Positions 25,907 to 34,622 of a stretch of DNA of 64,000 nt are shown one piece after another. Each line of letters begins with the position of its first letter. Position 1 is the first letter of the stretch. A program made the translations under genes and the position numbers. The stretch lies in contig DATFVC010000080.1 in assembly GCA_035260485.1 (NCBI GenBank), positions 4,089 to 68,088 on the forward strand. Direction: 5' to 3'. The notes below the pieces were generated by a model. It saw only the letters and a program-made list of their open reading frames with translations. It had not been told where the DNA came from and did no database searches. The stretch comes from VRUE01 sp035260485 (GTDB lineage Bacteria; Actinomycetota; Thermoleophilia; Solirubrobacterales; 70-9).

Positions 25907-27163
25907 TCACGTACGAGGAAGCTCAGGAAAGTCCTCAATGGTGCGGGAGATCGTCTCCAGCGCGCGGTCGAGGTGCTCGCGCTCGTGGGTCGCCATCAGG
26001 CTCGTTCGCAGCAAGGCGCCACCCGGCGGCACCGCCGGGTGGATGGCGACGTTGGTGTAGACGCCGGCATCGAACAGCGCCTTCCAAAACAGCACCGCCT
26101 GCCAGTCGTCGCCGACCATTACCGGCACGACCGGCGTGGTCGCGATCGTGCCGTCGGGCAGGGTCCCTGGCTCGACTACTTTTAGGCCCAGACCGCGCAG
26201 CCCTTCGCGCAGGTAAGAGGCGTTGCCGAGCAGGGCGTCGAACAGCTTGGGGCCGTCGGAGCGGATCACACGCAGCGCCGCCAGCGCGGCGCCGACCGCC
26301 GCCGGCACAGCCGAGGCGCTGAACATGAAGGAGCGCGAGGCAATCCGCAGGTACTCGATCACGTCGGCGGGGCCAGCAATGAAGCCACCGCAGGAGGCGA
26401 GGCTCTTGGAGAAGGTCCCCATCCGCAGGTCGACCTCGTCCTCGAGCCCGAACAGCTCGCTAGCCCCCGCGCCACGTGCGCCGAGCACGCCGGCGCCGTG
26501 CGCCTCGTCGACCATCAGCCGCGCCCCGTAGCCGCGGCAGAGCTCGACGATCCGCGGCAGGTCGCAGACGTCGCCCTCCATCGAGAAGACCCCATCGACG
26601 ACCACCAGCACGCCGCCGCCGTCCTCGCCTGCCCGCTGCAGCATCTTCTCCAGCTTGTCCATGCGGTTGTGGCGGAAGGGGCGCAACTTCGCCCCGGAGA
26701 GCTTGCAGCCGTCGAGGATCGAGGCGTGGTCCCCGGCATCGCAGATCACCGTGTCGCCCGGCTCGAGGATCGTCCCCAAGCAGCCGACGTTTGCCTGGTA
26801 TCCGGTGGTGAAGGCGATCGCGTCCTCGGTGTTCATCCACCCTGCGATCTCGCCCTCGAGCTCGATGTGGAGAGGCGTCGTCCCGTTCATGAAGCGCGAG
26901 CCCGTCAGCGCGGTCCCGTAGGTCTCTAGGGCTTCGCGGGCGCCTTGCTTGACCCGCTCGTCGCCGGTGAGCCCCAGGTAGTTGTTGGAGCCGAGCATCA
27001 CCACCTCGTGACCCTCTACCTCCATGATCGGGCCCGCCTCGGACTCGATCAGGCGGAAGTAGGGAAGCAGGTCGTGCTGCTTGGCTGCTTCGAGCTGCTC
27101 GAGCCGCTCGTGGCTGCGGGCCTTCTCGAAGACGTCGACGGGGGCCTTTGCGGTTTCGCTCAT
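25907..27163 (-). CDS. Serine palmitoyltransferase-like alpha-oxoamine synthase
   Basis: PLP enzyme of 418 residues in the KBL/BioF/SPT family, joining an amino acid and an acyl-CoA. The internal aldimine Lys is K253 in TFSKSLASCGGFIAG. DEAHGAGVLG holds the PLP-N1 Asp, and HASI contacts the ring. Several stretches match the bacterial SPT pattern (Bacteroides/Sphingomonas type) better than BioF or KBL: LLPYFRLIES, GSNNYLGLTGDERVKQ, GTALTGSRFMNGTT, VDGVFSMEGD and FWKALFDAGVYTN. The ATG at 27163 is set by TACACT 6 bases upstream. It is divergent, 25 bases apart, from a YghO-like acyltransferase, which supports sphingoid-base synthesis. The product is not proved. Confidence 0.75.
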   Translation of the reverse strand: MSETAKAPVDVFEKARSHERLEQLEAAKQHDLLPYFRLIESEAGPIMEVEGHEVVMLGSNNYLGLTGDERVKQGAREALETYGTALTGSRFMNGTTPLHIELEGEIAGWMNTEDAIAFTTGYQANVGCLGTILEPGDTVICDAGDHASILDGCKLSGAKLRPFRHNRMDKLEKMLQRAGEDGGGVLVVVDGVFSMEGDVCDLPRIVELCRGYGARLMVDEAHGAGVLGARGAGASELFGLEDEVDLRMGTFSKSLASCGGFIAGPADVIEYLRIASRSFMFSASAVPAAVGAALAALRVIRSDGPKLFDALLGNASYLREGLRGLGLKVVEPGTLPDGTIATTPVVPVMVGDDWQAVLFWKALFDAGVYTNVAIHPAVPPGGALLRTSLMATHEREHLDRALETISRTIEDFPELPRT

Positions 27164-27169
27164 GCTCGA

Positions 27170-27179
27170 AGTGTAGGTT
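27170..27179. promoter_or_regulatory. Overlapping divergent promoters of the SPT-like/YghO-like pair
   Basis: On the minus strand TACACT (27170-27175) lies 6 bases before the SPT-like ATG. On the plus strand TAGGTT (27174-27179) lies 9 bases before the GTG at 27189. The two -10 boxes overlap in a 25-base gap, so both genes would be leaderless and mutually coupled. Confidence 0.5.
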
Positions 27180-27188
27180 CCGGTTCCC

Positions 27189-28334
27189 GTGTCAAGCGTT
27201 GAAATCCGCCCCGTCCGCTCCCGGCGCGAGCTCAAGCGCTTCGTCAAGCTCCCCTTCCGGCTCCATCGCAACAGCCCGCAATGGGTGGCGCCACTGATCT
27301 ACGAGCGGATGGAGTTCCTCAACCGCGAGAAGAACCCCTGGTTCGAGCACGGCGAGGCCGAGTATCTGATCGCCGAATGCGACGGCGAGCCGGTGGGGCG
27401 GATCACGGCCCAGATCGACGAGCTCTGGGATCAGACGCAGGGCGGCAGCGACGCGATGTTCGGTTTCTTCGAGACCGTCGACGATCCGGCTGTGGCGGCC
27501 GCCCTGCTCGACGCCGCCACCGAGTGGGCCGCGGCTCGAGGCCGTAGCCGCATCCTCGGCCCGATGGACTTCACCACCAACGACGAGGTCGGGATCTTGA
27601 TCGAGGGCTACGAGCTGCGGCCCTACATCCTCGAGAACTGGCACCCACCCTTCTACAGAGATCTGCTCGAGGCTCAGGGCTTCGGCAAGGCGATGGACCT
27701 GCTCATGTGGGAGCTGGAACTTGGCAGCCTCAAGGAGGGCGAGAGCTTCGATCCCTCGATTCACGCCGCGGCCGAGAGGGCGCTGAGTGACGAAGGGGTG
27801 ACGATCCGCAACATCGACAAGGGCAACCTGGAGCACGAGATGCGTCTTTTCACTCCCGTCTACAACGATGCCTGGTCCGACAACTGGGGGTTCGTCCCGC
27901 CGACCGACGCGGAGATCGCCTTCCACGCCAAAACCCTCAAGCAGGTGATCGACGAGGACTGGGCCTACATCGCCGAAAAGGATGGCGAGGCGATTGGCGC
28001 CGCGCTCACCCTGCCCGACATCAACCAGGTGCTGGCCAAGATGGGCGGGCGGCTGCTGCCCTTCGGCTGGCTCCACTTCCTGCTCGGCAAGCGCAAGATC
28101 GATCGCCTGCGGGTCTTCGCGCTCGGCGTCAAGCATGAGTACCACCACACCGGGGTCGCCGCCGGTCTCTACCTCAAGCACCTCGAGACGGCCGGCAAGC
28201 CGGGCGCGATCGAAGGCGGCGAGATGGGCTGGATCCTGGAGACCAACGAGGCGATGAACAGGGCGATGGAGGGGATGGGCGGCAAGGTGGTCAAGCGCTA
28301 CCGCATCTACGAGAAGGCGATTGACGGCGCTTAA
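27189..28334 (+). CDS. YghO-family GNAT acyltransferase, bacterial ceramide synthase-like
   Basis: A 381-residue protein starting at the GTG at 27189. VEIRPVRSRRELKRFVKLPFRLHR, followed by the PWVAPL-like HRNSPQWVAPLI, KNPWFEHGEAEY, FGFFETVDDPAVAAALLDAA and GPMDFTTNDEVGILIEGY, is the YghO pattern. The C-terminal half has the GNAT-like AIGAALTLPDINQVL and HTGVAAGLYLKHLE. YghO homologues in Caulobacter act as acyl-CoA-dependent ceramide synthases. Here the divergent neighbour is SPT-like, which makes N-acylation of a sphingoid base the best guess. A general acyltransferase role remains possible. Confidence 0.75.
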   Translation: MSSVEIRPVRSRRELKRFVKLPFRLHRNSPQWVAPLIYERMEFLNREKNPWFEHGEAEYLIAECDGEPVGRITAQIDELWDQTQGGSDAMFGFFETVDDPAVAAALLDAATEWAAARGRSRILGPMDFTTNDEVGILIEGYELRPYILENWHPPFYRDLLEAQGFGKAMDLLMWELELGSLKEGESFDPSIHAAAERALSDEGVTIRNIDKGNLEHEMRLFTPVYNDAWSDNWGFVPPTDAEIAFHAKTLKQVIDEDWAYIAEKDGEAIGAALTLPDINQVLAKMGGRLLPFGWLHFLLGKRKIDRLRVFALGVKHEYHHTGVAAGLYLKHLETAGKPGAIEGGEMGWILETNEAMNRAMEGMGGKVVKRYRIYEKAIDGA

Positions 28335-28393
28335 AGGCGCAGTTTCCGGCTTTGCCGCTGGCTGGGGCCGAGCGCATCGCTACAGTCGGCTGA

Positions 28394-28660
28394 GTGAGCG
28401 AGTTTGAGCTTGAGCCAGTTCGAGTCCGGGTCCTGCCGCATGACGCTCCCGGTGCGCTGGCCCTTCGCAGCGAGGCCCGTACCGCTGCAATAGCGGCTGT
28501 CGGCGGTGTCCTCGCGGGGGCCGCGACCGTGGCGGCGGTTCGCGCGGTGGGCGCCGTGGCGAAGAAGTCGCAGGGACAGTTGCTGCCGCGCCGGAGCCGC
28601 CAGCCAAAGGTCGTGGCGAGCCGCTCCTTCCTCGTTGACGTGCACCTGCTCGGCCGTTGA
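28394..28660 (+). CDS. Small hypothetical protein with one membrane segment
   Basis: An 88-residue protein from the GTG at 28394. TACAGT (28381-28386) 7 bases upstream suggests a leaderless start. An Ala/Val/Gly-rich segment (AAIAAVGGVLAGAATVAAVRAVGAV) could cross the membrane, followed by a basic stretch KKSQGQLLPRRSRQ. No family recognised. It ends just before a palindromic repeat. Confidence 0.45.
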   Translation: MSEFELEPVRVRVLPHDAPGALALRSEARTAAIAAVGGVLAGAATVAAVRAVGAVAKKSQGQLLPRRSRQPKVVASRSFLVDVHLLGR

Positions 28661-28665
28661 ACAGC

Positions 28666-28718
28666 CCGCCGACGGGCCTAAAAGGGGACCCCAAGTCCCC
28701 TTTTAGGCCCGTCGGCGG
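28666..28718. repeat. Palindromic repeat, family B
   Basis: Perfect 24-base arms, beginning CCGCCGACGGGCCTAAAA, around a 5-base loop. The same core recurs at 29617, 41385, 59425, 60796, 61024 and 61981. Here it lies between a small gene and the glycosylase. Confidence 0.8.
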
Positions 28719-28734
28719 CGGGTTGGAAGTGGAG

Positions 28735-29640
28735 ATGTCGCCGCCGTCGCCGTTTCGGCTGCCGGCCTACGGAGGCGAGGATGGGGTGATGCGAGTCGGC
28801 GGCGGCGTCGTCTCGCGGCTGTTGCGGGCCGGGGAGAGCCCGGTCCTGGTGCGCGCTTGGCAGCCGGCGGGGAACCGCGTCGTGCTGCGTGCCGAGCCGG
28901 TCGACCCCGTGGCAGTGGCCGCGCCACGGGCAGTCCCGCCGCTGTCCAGCCGCCCCGCCGGCCCGGCACAGCTGCGCCTGGCGGTCGAGCGGATGCGCTT
29001 CGCGCTCGGCGTCGACGACGATCTCGGCGAGTTCTACCGCCGCTTCCGCCGCGATCCGTTGCTCGGCCCGCTGCTGCGCCGACGCCCCTGGCTGCGACTG
29101 CGGCGTCGACCCTTTGCCTGGGAGGCGCTTGCCTGGGCCGTGGTCAAGCAGCTGATCGAGACCGAGCGGGCGGCCCGCATCCAGCGCCGCATCGTCGGTC
29201 GCTGGGGCTCTCGCCTGGGGCGGGACCGAGGCGCGCTGCGCGACGTGCCGGCCGCGGCGACGATCGCCGGCCGCGCGCCGGCAGAACTCACCGCGATGGA
29301 CCTTTCGCCGGGCCGGGCGATCGCCCTGCGGGCGGCCGCCCGCGAGATCGCCGCCGGCCGCTGCGATCCGGCCGACCCCGGCGGCGACAAGCGGCTACTC
29401 GCCATTCCCGAGATCGGCCCCTGGACCGTGCAATGCCTGGGGCTGTTCGGACGCGGCGATCCCGACTCGCTCCCGGCCGGCGATCTGATCTACCTGAAGC
29501 TGGTCGGCCGTCTTGCTCGCCTCGGCCGCCGTGCCACGGTCGAGGAGGTCGAGGAGTTCTACGCGCCGTACGCGCCCTTCCGCGGTCTCGCAGGCTTGTG
29601 GACCATCGGTTTGTTGCGGGCCTATCCCCCAGCGGGATAG
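28735..29640 (+). CDS. AlkA-type DNA-3-methyladenine glycosylase (HhH-GPD)
   Basis: Base-excision repair enzyme of about 301 residues. The HhH-GPD core is IPEIGPWTVQCLGLFGRGDPDSLPAGDLIYLKLVG, with the catalytic Asp in PAGD. AWEALAWAVVKQLIETERAARIQRRIVGRWG is the preceding conserved helix pair. An N-terminal AlkA-N-like beta part is visible (RLPAYGGEDGVMRVGGG). The start is uncertain (ATG 28735 or GTG 28729); the frame continues upstream through the family B repeat. The stop codon lies inside another small repeat of the same family (29617-29645), so both ends border palindromes. Confidence 0.82.
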   Translation: MSPPSPFRLPAYGGEDGVMRVGGGVVSRLLRAGESPVLVRAWQPAGNRVVLRAEPVDPVAVAAPRAVPPLSSRPAGPAQLRLAVERMRFALGVDDDLGEFYRRFRRDPLLGPLLRRRPWLRLRRRPFAWEALAWAVVKQLIETERAARIQRRIVGRWGSRLGRDRGALRDVPAAATIAGRAPAELTAMDLSPGRAIALRAAAREIAAGRCDPADPGGDKRLLAIPEIGPWTVQCLGLFGRGDPDSLPAGDLIYLKLVGRLARLGRRATVEEVEEFYAPYAPFRGLAGLWTIGLLRAYPPAG

Positions 29641-29645
29641 GCCCG
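29617..29645. repeat. Short palindromic repeat, family B, over the glycosylase stop
   Basis: Arms CGGGCCTATCCC and the complement around CCAGC. It includes the final codons and the stop of the glycosylase gene. Confidence 0.65.
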
Positions 29646-29682
29646 TAGATCAAGGAACACTCCGTGCTGCCGATACGCAGGC

Positions 29683-31989
29683 ATGGAACGCGTGGGTGAG
29701 ATGGGCTCTGGTGGCGAGGGCTGGCCCGAAGAGCGGGTCACCGAGTTCCTCGACGAGATCTCTTCGGCGGGCGACGATTACCGCCGCCTGGTCGAGCGCC
29801 TGCCCGCGATCGTATATTCCTGCGAGCGAGGGGAGCGGGGGCGCTGGCGCTATGTCAGCCCGCAGGTCGAGCAGATCCTTGGCTACAGCCCGGAGGAGTG
29901 GATGGCGGACCCCAACCTCTGGGCCGAGCGGCTTCACCCCGACGACCGCGAGCGGGCGCTCGAGCAGGAGACCCGCGCGATCGGTGACGAGAGCGTCGTT
30001 CCACCAATCGACTACCGGATGATCACCCGCGACGGCGCCACCGTCTGGATCCTCGACGAGGCGGTGCTCGAGCCCGACAGCGAGGGGACCCAGGTCTGGC
30101 ACGGCGTCCTCTACGACATCACTGAGCGCAAGATCGCCGAGCAGGAGCTGCGCAGAGCGGCGGCCCAGCAGGCCGCGGTGGCGCGGCTGGGCCGCTATGC
30201 GCTGCAGGACGGCGACCCGGCGAGGTTGGCCAAGCAGGCGGTTCCGCTGATGACTGAGATCGATGGGGTCGAGGCGGCCTGCGTCTGGGAGGCCGGCCGC
30301 GAGGGACGCCGCCTCCACCTCCGCGCCGGGCTCGAGGAGCGCGGTGGCGGCGCCGAGCGCCGCGCCTCGGCGGCGCGCGACTCCCACGCAGGGGCGGCGC
30401 TGGAGTCGGGCCTGCACGTGATCGTCGACGATTGGACCAGCGAGAAACGCTTCTCGATGCCGCCGGCGTTGCGGGTGCTGGGTGTGCGCAGCAGCCTCGC
30501 GGTGCCGATCGCCGGCAAGGAGCGGCCTTTCGGCGTGCTCGACATCCACTCCACTCAGCCGAGCCGGTTCACCCCCCAGGACGTCCACTTCGCGCAGGCC
30601 TCGGCAAACGTGCTGGCCGACGCGCTGGAGCGCCACAGCGCCGATGAGGCGCTGCGCCACCGCGTCCTGCACGACACGCTGACCGGCTTGCCCAACCGGC
30701 ACAGCTTCGTCGACTCGCTGCGCGACGCCCTGCGCCGCAGCATCGCCTCGGGCTCGCCGGTCGGCATCCTCTTCCTCGACCTCGACCACTTCAAGCTGAT
30801 CAACGACAGCATCGGCCACCACGCCGGCGACGAGCTGTTGCAGGCGGTGGCGCCGCGCCTGCGGGCTCACCTGCGGCCCGGGGACATCGTCGCCCGCTTC
30901 GGCGGCGATGAGTTCGGCATCCTCGTCGACCGCCTCACCGACGAGGAGGAGGCGGTGGCGATCGCCGACCGGGTGGCGAGCGCCTTTTCTGAGCCCTACC
31001 CGATGGGCGGCGCCGATCACTTCGTCACCGCCAGCGTCGGGATCGCCATCGCCCGGCCGACAGGCCGCGAGCCGGTCGACGCCGAGCTGCTGATCCGCGA
31101 CGCCGACGCGGCGATGTACCGGGCGAAGGAACGGGGGAGGGGACGCTGCGAGGTCTTCGACGCCGCGATGCGAGCGCGCGCCGTGCGCCGCCTGGAGACC
31201 GAGCGCGAGCTGCGCCACGCGCTCGACCGCGACGAGCTGGAGCTGCACTACCAGCCGGTGATCGCGCTGGGCAGCGGTGAGATCGTCGGCCTCGAGGCCC
31301 TGGTGCGCTGGAACCACCCCGAGCGCGGCCTGCTCGATCCCGGTGAGTTCGTCTCGATCGCCGAGGACAGCGGCCTGATCGAGCCGATCGGGCGCTGGGT
31401 GCAGGAGACCGCCAGCCGCCAGGCGCTCGGCTGGCACGACCTCCGTCCCGACCAGCGCCCCCTCGACGTCTGCGTCAACCTCTCGGCGCGGCAGGTGGCG
31501 CACCGCGAGCTGGCCGACTCGGTGCGCGAGATCCTCGCCCGCACCGGCCTTGACCCGGTCAACCTGCGGCTGGAGGTGACCGAGAGCGTCCTGGTCGAGG
31601 AGTCGGCCAGCGCCACCGCGACGCTGGAGGCCCTGAGCGAGATCGGCGTCCGCCTCGTCCTCGACGATTTCGGCACCGGCTACTCCTCGCTGGCCTACCT
31701 CAACCGCTTCCCCTTTGACGCGCTGAAGATCGACCGCTCATTCGTCGAGGGCCTGGGGATCGAACAAGAGCGTACGGCGATCGTCGAGGCGGTGATCGGG
31801 ATGGCCCGCGCCCTCTCTCTCGACGCGATCGCCGAGGGGGTCGAGAACGAGGCTCAACTCTCCGAGCTGCGCCGCCTCGGCTGCGACTTCGCCCAGGGCC
31901 ACCTCTTCTCACGCCCGCTCACGTCGCAGAAGGTGACAAGCCTGCTGCGCGAGGGCGCCTTCGATCTAATCGGGGATCTTGCCCGCTAG
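29683..31989 (+). CDS. PAS-GAF-GGDEF-EAL cyclic-di-GMP signalling protein
   Basis: A 768-residue soluble protein. PAS domain ~35-150 (PAIVYSCERG, YVSPQVEQILGYSPEEW, DITERKIAEQEL), GAF ~165-315, GGDEF ~320-490 with intact RFGGDEFGIL and an I-site RxxD five residues before it, then EAL ~505-755. The EAL site is complete: GLEALVRWNHP, VNLSARQV, EVTESVL, LDDFGTGYSSL, LKIDRSFV and EGVENEAQ. Both synthesis and breakdown of c-di-GMP look possible, controlled by the sensor domains. No membrane segments are seen. Its end overlaps the convergent transporter gene by 24 bases. Confidence 0.92.
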   Translation: MERVGEMGSGGEGWPEERVTEFLDEISSAGDDYRRLVERLPAIVYSCERGERGRWRYVSPQVEQILGYSPEEWMADPNLWAERLHPDDRERALEQETRAIGDESVVPPIDYRMITRDGATVWILDEAVLEPDSEGTQVWHGVLYDITERKIAEQELRRAAAQQAAVARLGRYALQDGDPARLAKQAVPLMTEIDGVEAACVWEAGREGRRLHLRAGLEERGGGAERRASAARDSHAGAALESGLHVIVDDWTSEKRFSMPPALRVLGVRSSLAVPIAGKERPFGVLDIHSTQPSRFTPQDVHFAQASANVLADALERHSADEALRHRVLHDTLTGLPNRHSFVDSLRDALRRSIASGSPVGILFLDLDHFKLINDSIGHHAGDELLQAVAPRLRAHLRPGDIVARFGGDEFGILVDRLTDEEEAVAIADRVASAFSEPYPMGGADHFVTASVGIAIARPTGREPVDAELLIRDADAAMYRAKERGRGRCEVFDAAMRARAVRRLETERELRHALDRDELELHYQPVIALGSGEIVGLEALVRWNHPERGLLDPGEFVSIAEDSGLIEPIGRWVQETASRQALGWHDLRPDQRPLDVCVNLSARQVAHRELADSVREILARTGLDPVNLRLEVTESVLVEESASATATLEALSEIGVRLVLDDFGTGYSSLAYLNRFPFDALKIDRSFVEGLGIEQERTAIVEAVIGMARALSLDAIAEGVENEAQLSELRRLGCDFAQGHLFSRPLTSQKVTSLLREGAFDLIGDLAR

Positions 31990-32970
31990 GTAAGCGTTGC
32001 TGAGCACCTGGGCGGTGGTCGGACGCCCGGAGATGAGTCCGTTCTGCTGCATCCAGGCGATGAACGCCTTCCACCTGGCCGGGTCCATGGCGCCGCGCTT
32101 GGAGAGCAGCGGCAGGGTCGCCCCGACCTCGGCCCGGGTCAGTTTGGGGTCGAGGTTGGAGTTGGCTTCCAGCAGCGCCTTCGTGGTCGCGTTCGGGCTC
32201 TTGATCGCGGCCGCCGTGCCGCGCGCCAGCGCTGCCAGGAAGAGGCGGATCGACTCCGGGTTTTCTTCGAGGCGGTTGCGCTTGGCGACGAGCACCAGCT
32301 CGTCGTAGCTCGGCACGCCGAGCTTGTCGACCGGGGTGACGACAGGATCTTTGCCACGCAGCCGCAGGTCGACACCCTCGACGTTGCTGAAGCCGCCGAG
32401 CATCGCCTGCGCGCGCCCGCCGACCAACGCCGGCAGCAGCCCGTAGCCGACGTTGACGGTATTGACGTCGGAGGGGGTCAGCTTGGCGCGAGCGAGGATC
32501 GTCTGCAGGTAAGCGTCCTGGTAGGGGATGCCCGCGGTGGCGATCGTCTTGCCGCGCAGATCGGCGACGCCGCCGATCCCAGACTTCTTCAGCCAGATCA
32601 GCGAGGTCAGCGGGCGGGCGACGATGGCGCCAACGGCGACCACGTCGAGTCCCTGTTCGGAGGCCAGCAGCACCTCTGGCTCATAGGAGATCGCGAGGTC
32701 GGTCTGTCCCGCGGCGACTTGCTTGATCGGCGCCGCCGGGTCGGACGGGGTTTGGATCGAGACGTCGAGGCCGGCGTCGGCGAAGTAGCCGAGCTTCTGC
32801 GCCATGTAGATCCCGGCGTGGTCTGGGTTCGGGTAGAAGTCGAGCGTCAGGCTGAGCGGTTCGGTTTTGCCCCCGCCTTCCTCGCTCTTCTCGCCGCAGG
32901 CGGCCAGCCCCAGGGAGAGGGCGAGCATGGCGAGGGCGAGGGCGATCGCCGGCAGTCGGGGGAACCTCAT
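31966..32970 (-). CDS. ABC substrate-binding lipoprotein, NMT1/THI5 (ThiY)-like
   Basis: A 334-residue binding protein with lipobox LGLAAC. LTLDFYPNPDHAGIYMAQKLGYFADAGLDVSI is the NMT1/THI5 opening. PAAPIKQVAAGQTDLAISYEPEVLLA and DLRGKTIATAGIPYQDAYLQTIL follow. Such proteins bind pyrimidine thiamin precursors, riboflavin precursors or alkanesulfonates; which one cannot be decided. Transcribed last in a three-gene importer operon (ATPase, permease, binding protein). The family is sure, the ligand is not. Confidence 0.85.
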   Translation of the reverse strand: MRFPRLPAIALALAMLALSLGLAACGEKSEEGGGKTEPLSLTLDFYPNPDHAGIYMAQKLGYFADAGLDVSIQTPSDPAAPIKQVAAGQTDLAISYEPEVLLASEQGLDVVAVGAIVARPLTSLIWLKKSGIGGVADLRGKTIATAGIPYQDAYLQTILARAKLTPSDVNTVNVGYGLLPALVGGRAQAMLGGFSNVEGVDLRLRGKDPVVTPVDKLGVPSYDELVLVAKRNRLEENPESIRLFLAALARGTAAAIKSPNATTKALLEANSNLDPKLTRAEVGATLPLLSKRGAMDPARWKAFIAWMQQNGLISGRPTTAQVLSNAYLAGKIPD

Positions 32971-32980
32971 CCCCTGCTTT

Positions 32981-33733
32981 CTATCGCCAAGTGACGATGC
33001 GGCGCTCTGCGAGCGCTATCAGGCCGAAAAGCGCGAGGGCGATCGCGGTCAGGACGGAAGCTGCGGCGAACATCCGCGCCGTCTCGAGGAGGGCACTGTC
33101 CTGCCGTATGAGGACCCCGAGTCCCGAGTCCGCCCCCACCCACTCGCCGAAAATCGCTGCGATTGGCGCAAAGGTGGCGGCGATCCTGGCGCCACTGAAG
33201 ACGAAGGGGAGGGCAGTAGGCGCTTCGACCCTCCACAGAACCTGCCAACGGGAGGCGTCGAGGGTGCGCATCATCTTGGTCGCCTCGGGGTCAACCGAAC
33301 GCAGGCCGTCGGTTGCGTTGACGGTGATCGGGAAGAAGCAGATCAGCGCTACGACCACCAGCTTCGGGCCGATCCCAAAGCCGAACCAGACGAGCAGGAC
33401 CGGGGCGATGACGAGGATCGGGATTGCCTGCGAGGCGACCATCAGCGGGTAGAAGGCGCGGCGCAACGTACCGGAGAGGCGGAGCAGGACGGCGAAGCCG
33501 AGCCCTGCGGCAAGGCCGCAGAGGAAGCCGAGCAGGATCTCCCGCAGGGTGACCCAGGCGTTTTCGGCCAGCAGCGAGCGGCTCTCCCACAGGGCCGAGG
33601 CGATTTCGGCGGGGGAGGGGACGAGGAAGTCTTCGAGGTTGAGCACGCTCGCCAGCGCGCCGCTGCTCGCCGCGATCTGCCAGAGGCCGATCAGCGCCGC
33701 GAGAACGAGGGTGGGGAGGGCCCAACGTTTCAC
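32981..33733 (-). CDS. ABC transporter permease (SsuC/ThiX-like)
   Basis: A 250-residue permease with about six membrane helices. The cytoplasmic loop reads RRAFYPLMVASQAIPILVIAPVLLVWFG, then DGLRSVDPEATKMMRTLDASRWQVLWRVEAPTALP, the EAA-type motif of taurine/NitT/HMP importers. It overlaps the ATPase gene by four bases. Confidence 0.88.
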   Translation of the reverse strand: MKRWALPTLVLAALIGLWQIAASSGALASVLNLEDFLVPSPAEIASALWESRSLLAENAWVTLREILLGFLCGLAAGLGFAVLLRLSGTLRRAFYPLMVASQAIPILVIAPVLLVWFGFGIGPKLVVVALICFFPITVNATDGLRSVDPEATKMMRTLDASRWQVLWRVEAPTALPFVFSGARIAATFAPIAAIFGEWVGADSGLGVLIRQDSALLETARMFAAASVLTAIALALFGLIALAERRIVTWR

Positions 33734-34566
33734 TGCGATCCCTCGTGCAGCGCCGCCAGCGCGCGCTCGCGGACGGCGACGAAGGACCGCGCGGTGACCG
33801 CGGAGTCGCGGTCCGACGCGCGCGGGGCGGGAGGGCTCAGCTCCTCGACCACGCGGCCGGGTCGGGCCGAGAGCACAGCGACGCGGTCAGAGAGGTAGAG
33901 CGCCTCCTCGACGTCGTGGGTGACGAGGACCACGGTGCGCGGATCCGCCGCCAGCGCCCCAGCCAGCCAGCCCTGCATCTCGGCGCGGGTTATCGCGTCG
34001 AGCGAGGCGAAGGGCTCGTCGAGCACCAGCACTGGCTTGCCGGAGACAAGGGTGCGCAGGAATGCGACCCGCTGCCGCATCCCGCCCGAGAGCTCGGCCG
34101 GCCGCGCGCGCTCGAAGCCGGCCAGGCCGAAGCGCTTGAACAGCTGTCCCGCCTCGGCCCGCGCCGCGCCGCGGCGGACGCCGCGGTTGCGCAGGGCCAG
34201 CGCCGCGTTGTCGATCGCGTTGAGCCAGGGCAACAACATGTCGCGCTGCGGCATGAAGGCGCAGCGGGCCAGGCGTTCGGCTGGATTGTCGGCGCCGCCC
34301 ACTTCGACCGCTCCCACGCTCGGCTGCTGCAGGCCGGCTATCAGCTCGAGCAGGGTCGACTTGCCGCAACCCGAGGGTCCGACCAAGCCGAGCACGCCGT
34401 GCGCCTGTACCTCGAGATCGAGGCGCTCGATCGCCTGCAGCTCCCCGTAGCTGTGCTCGAGTCCCCGGATCGAGACGGCAGCCGCGGGCGAATCCCCCTT
34501 GGAAGGCAATGCCCCGGCGCCGGCGAAGTCCTCAGTTCTCGTGGCCACCTTGGTATCCTGGCGCAC
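33730..34566 (-). CDS. ABC transporter ATPase (SsuB/ThiZ-like)
   Basis: A 278-residue ATPase from the GTG at 34566, which has AGGAG 6 bases upstream. The frame stays open to 34635, but that would run into the divergent exporter. Walker A GPSGCGKSTLLEL, Q-loop FMPQRDMLLPWLN, signature LSGGMRQRVAFLRTL, Walker B VLVLDEPFASLD and VTHDVEEALYLSDRV are complete. First gene of the importer operon. Confidence 0.88.
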   Translation of the reverse strand: MRQDTKVATRTEDFAGAGALPSKGDSPAAAVSIRGLEHSYGELQAIERLDLEVQAHGVLGLVGPSGCGKSTLLELIAGLQQPSVGAVEVGGADNPAERLARCAFMPQRDMLLPWLNAIDNAALALRNRGVRRGAARAEAGQLFKRFGLAGFERARPAELSGGMRQRVAFLRTLVSGKPVLVLDEPFASLDAITRAEMQGWLAGALAADPRTVVLVTHDVEEALYLSDRVAVLSARPGRVVEELSPPAPRASDRDSAVTARSFVAVRERALAALHEGSQ

Positions 34567-34574
34567 TCCCCGCT

Positions 34575-34593
34575 CCTGACCAAAACGGTCAGG
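34575..34593. promoter_or_regulatory. Palindrome between divergent importer and exporter genes
   Basis: CCTGACC-AAAAC-GGTCAGG, perfect 7-base arms, lies between the ATPase GTG (34566) and the exporter ATG (34623). An Rrf2 regulator gene follows the exporter and is an obvious candidate binder. Confidence 0.5.
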
Positions 34594-34622
34594 AAAGTCG
34601 ATAACCACCTGTGGGGCATTTG

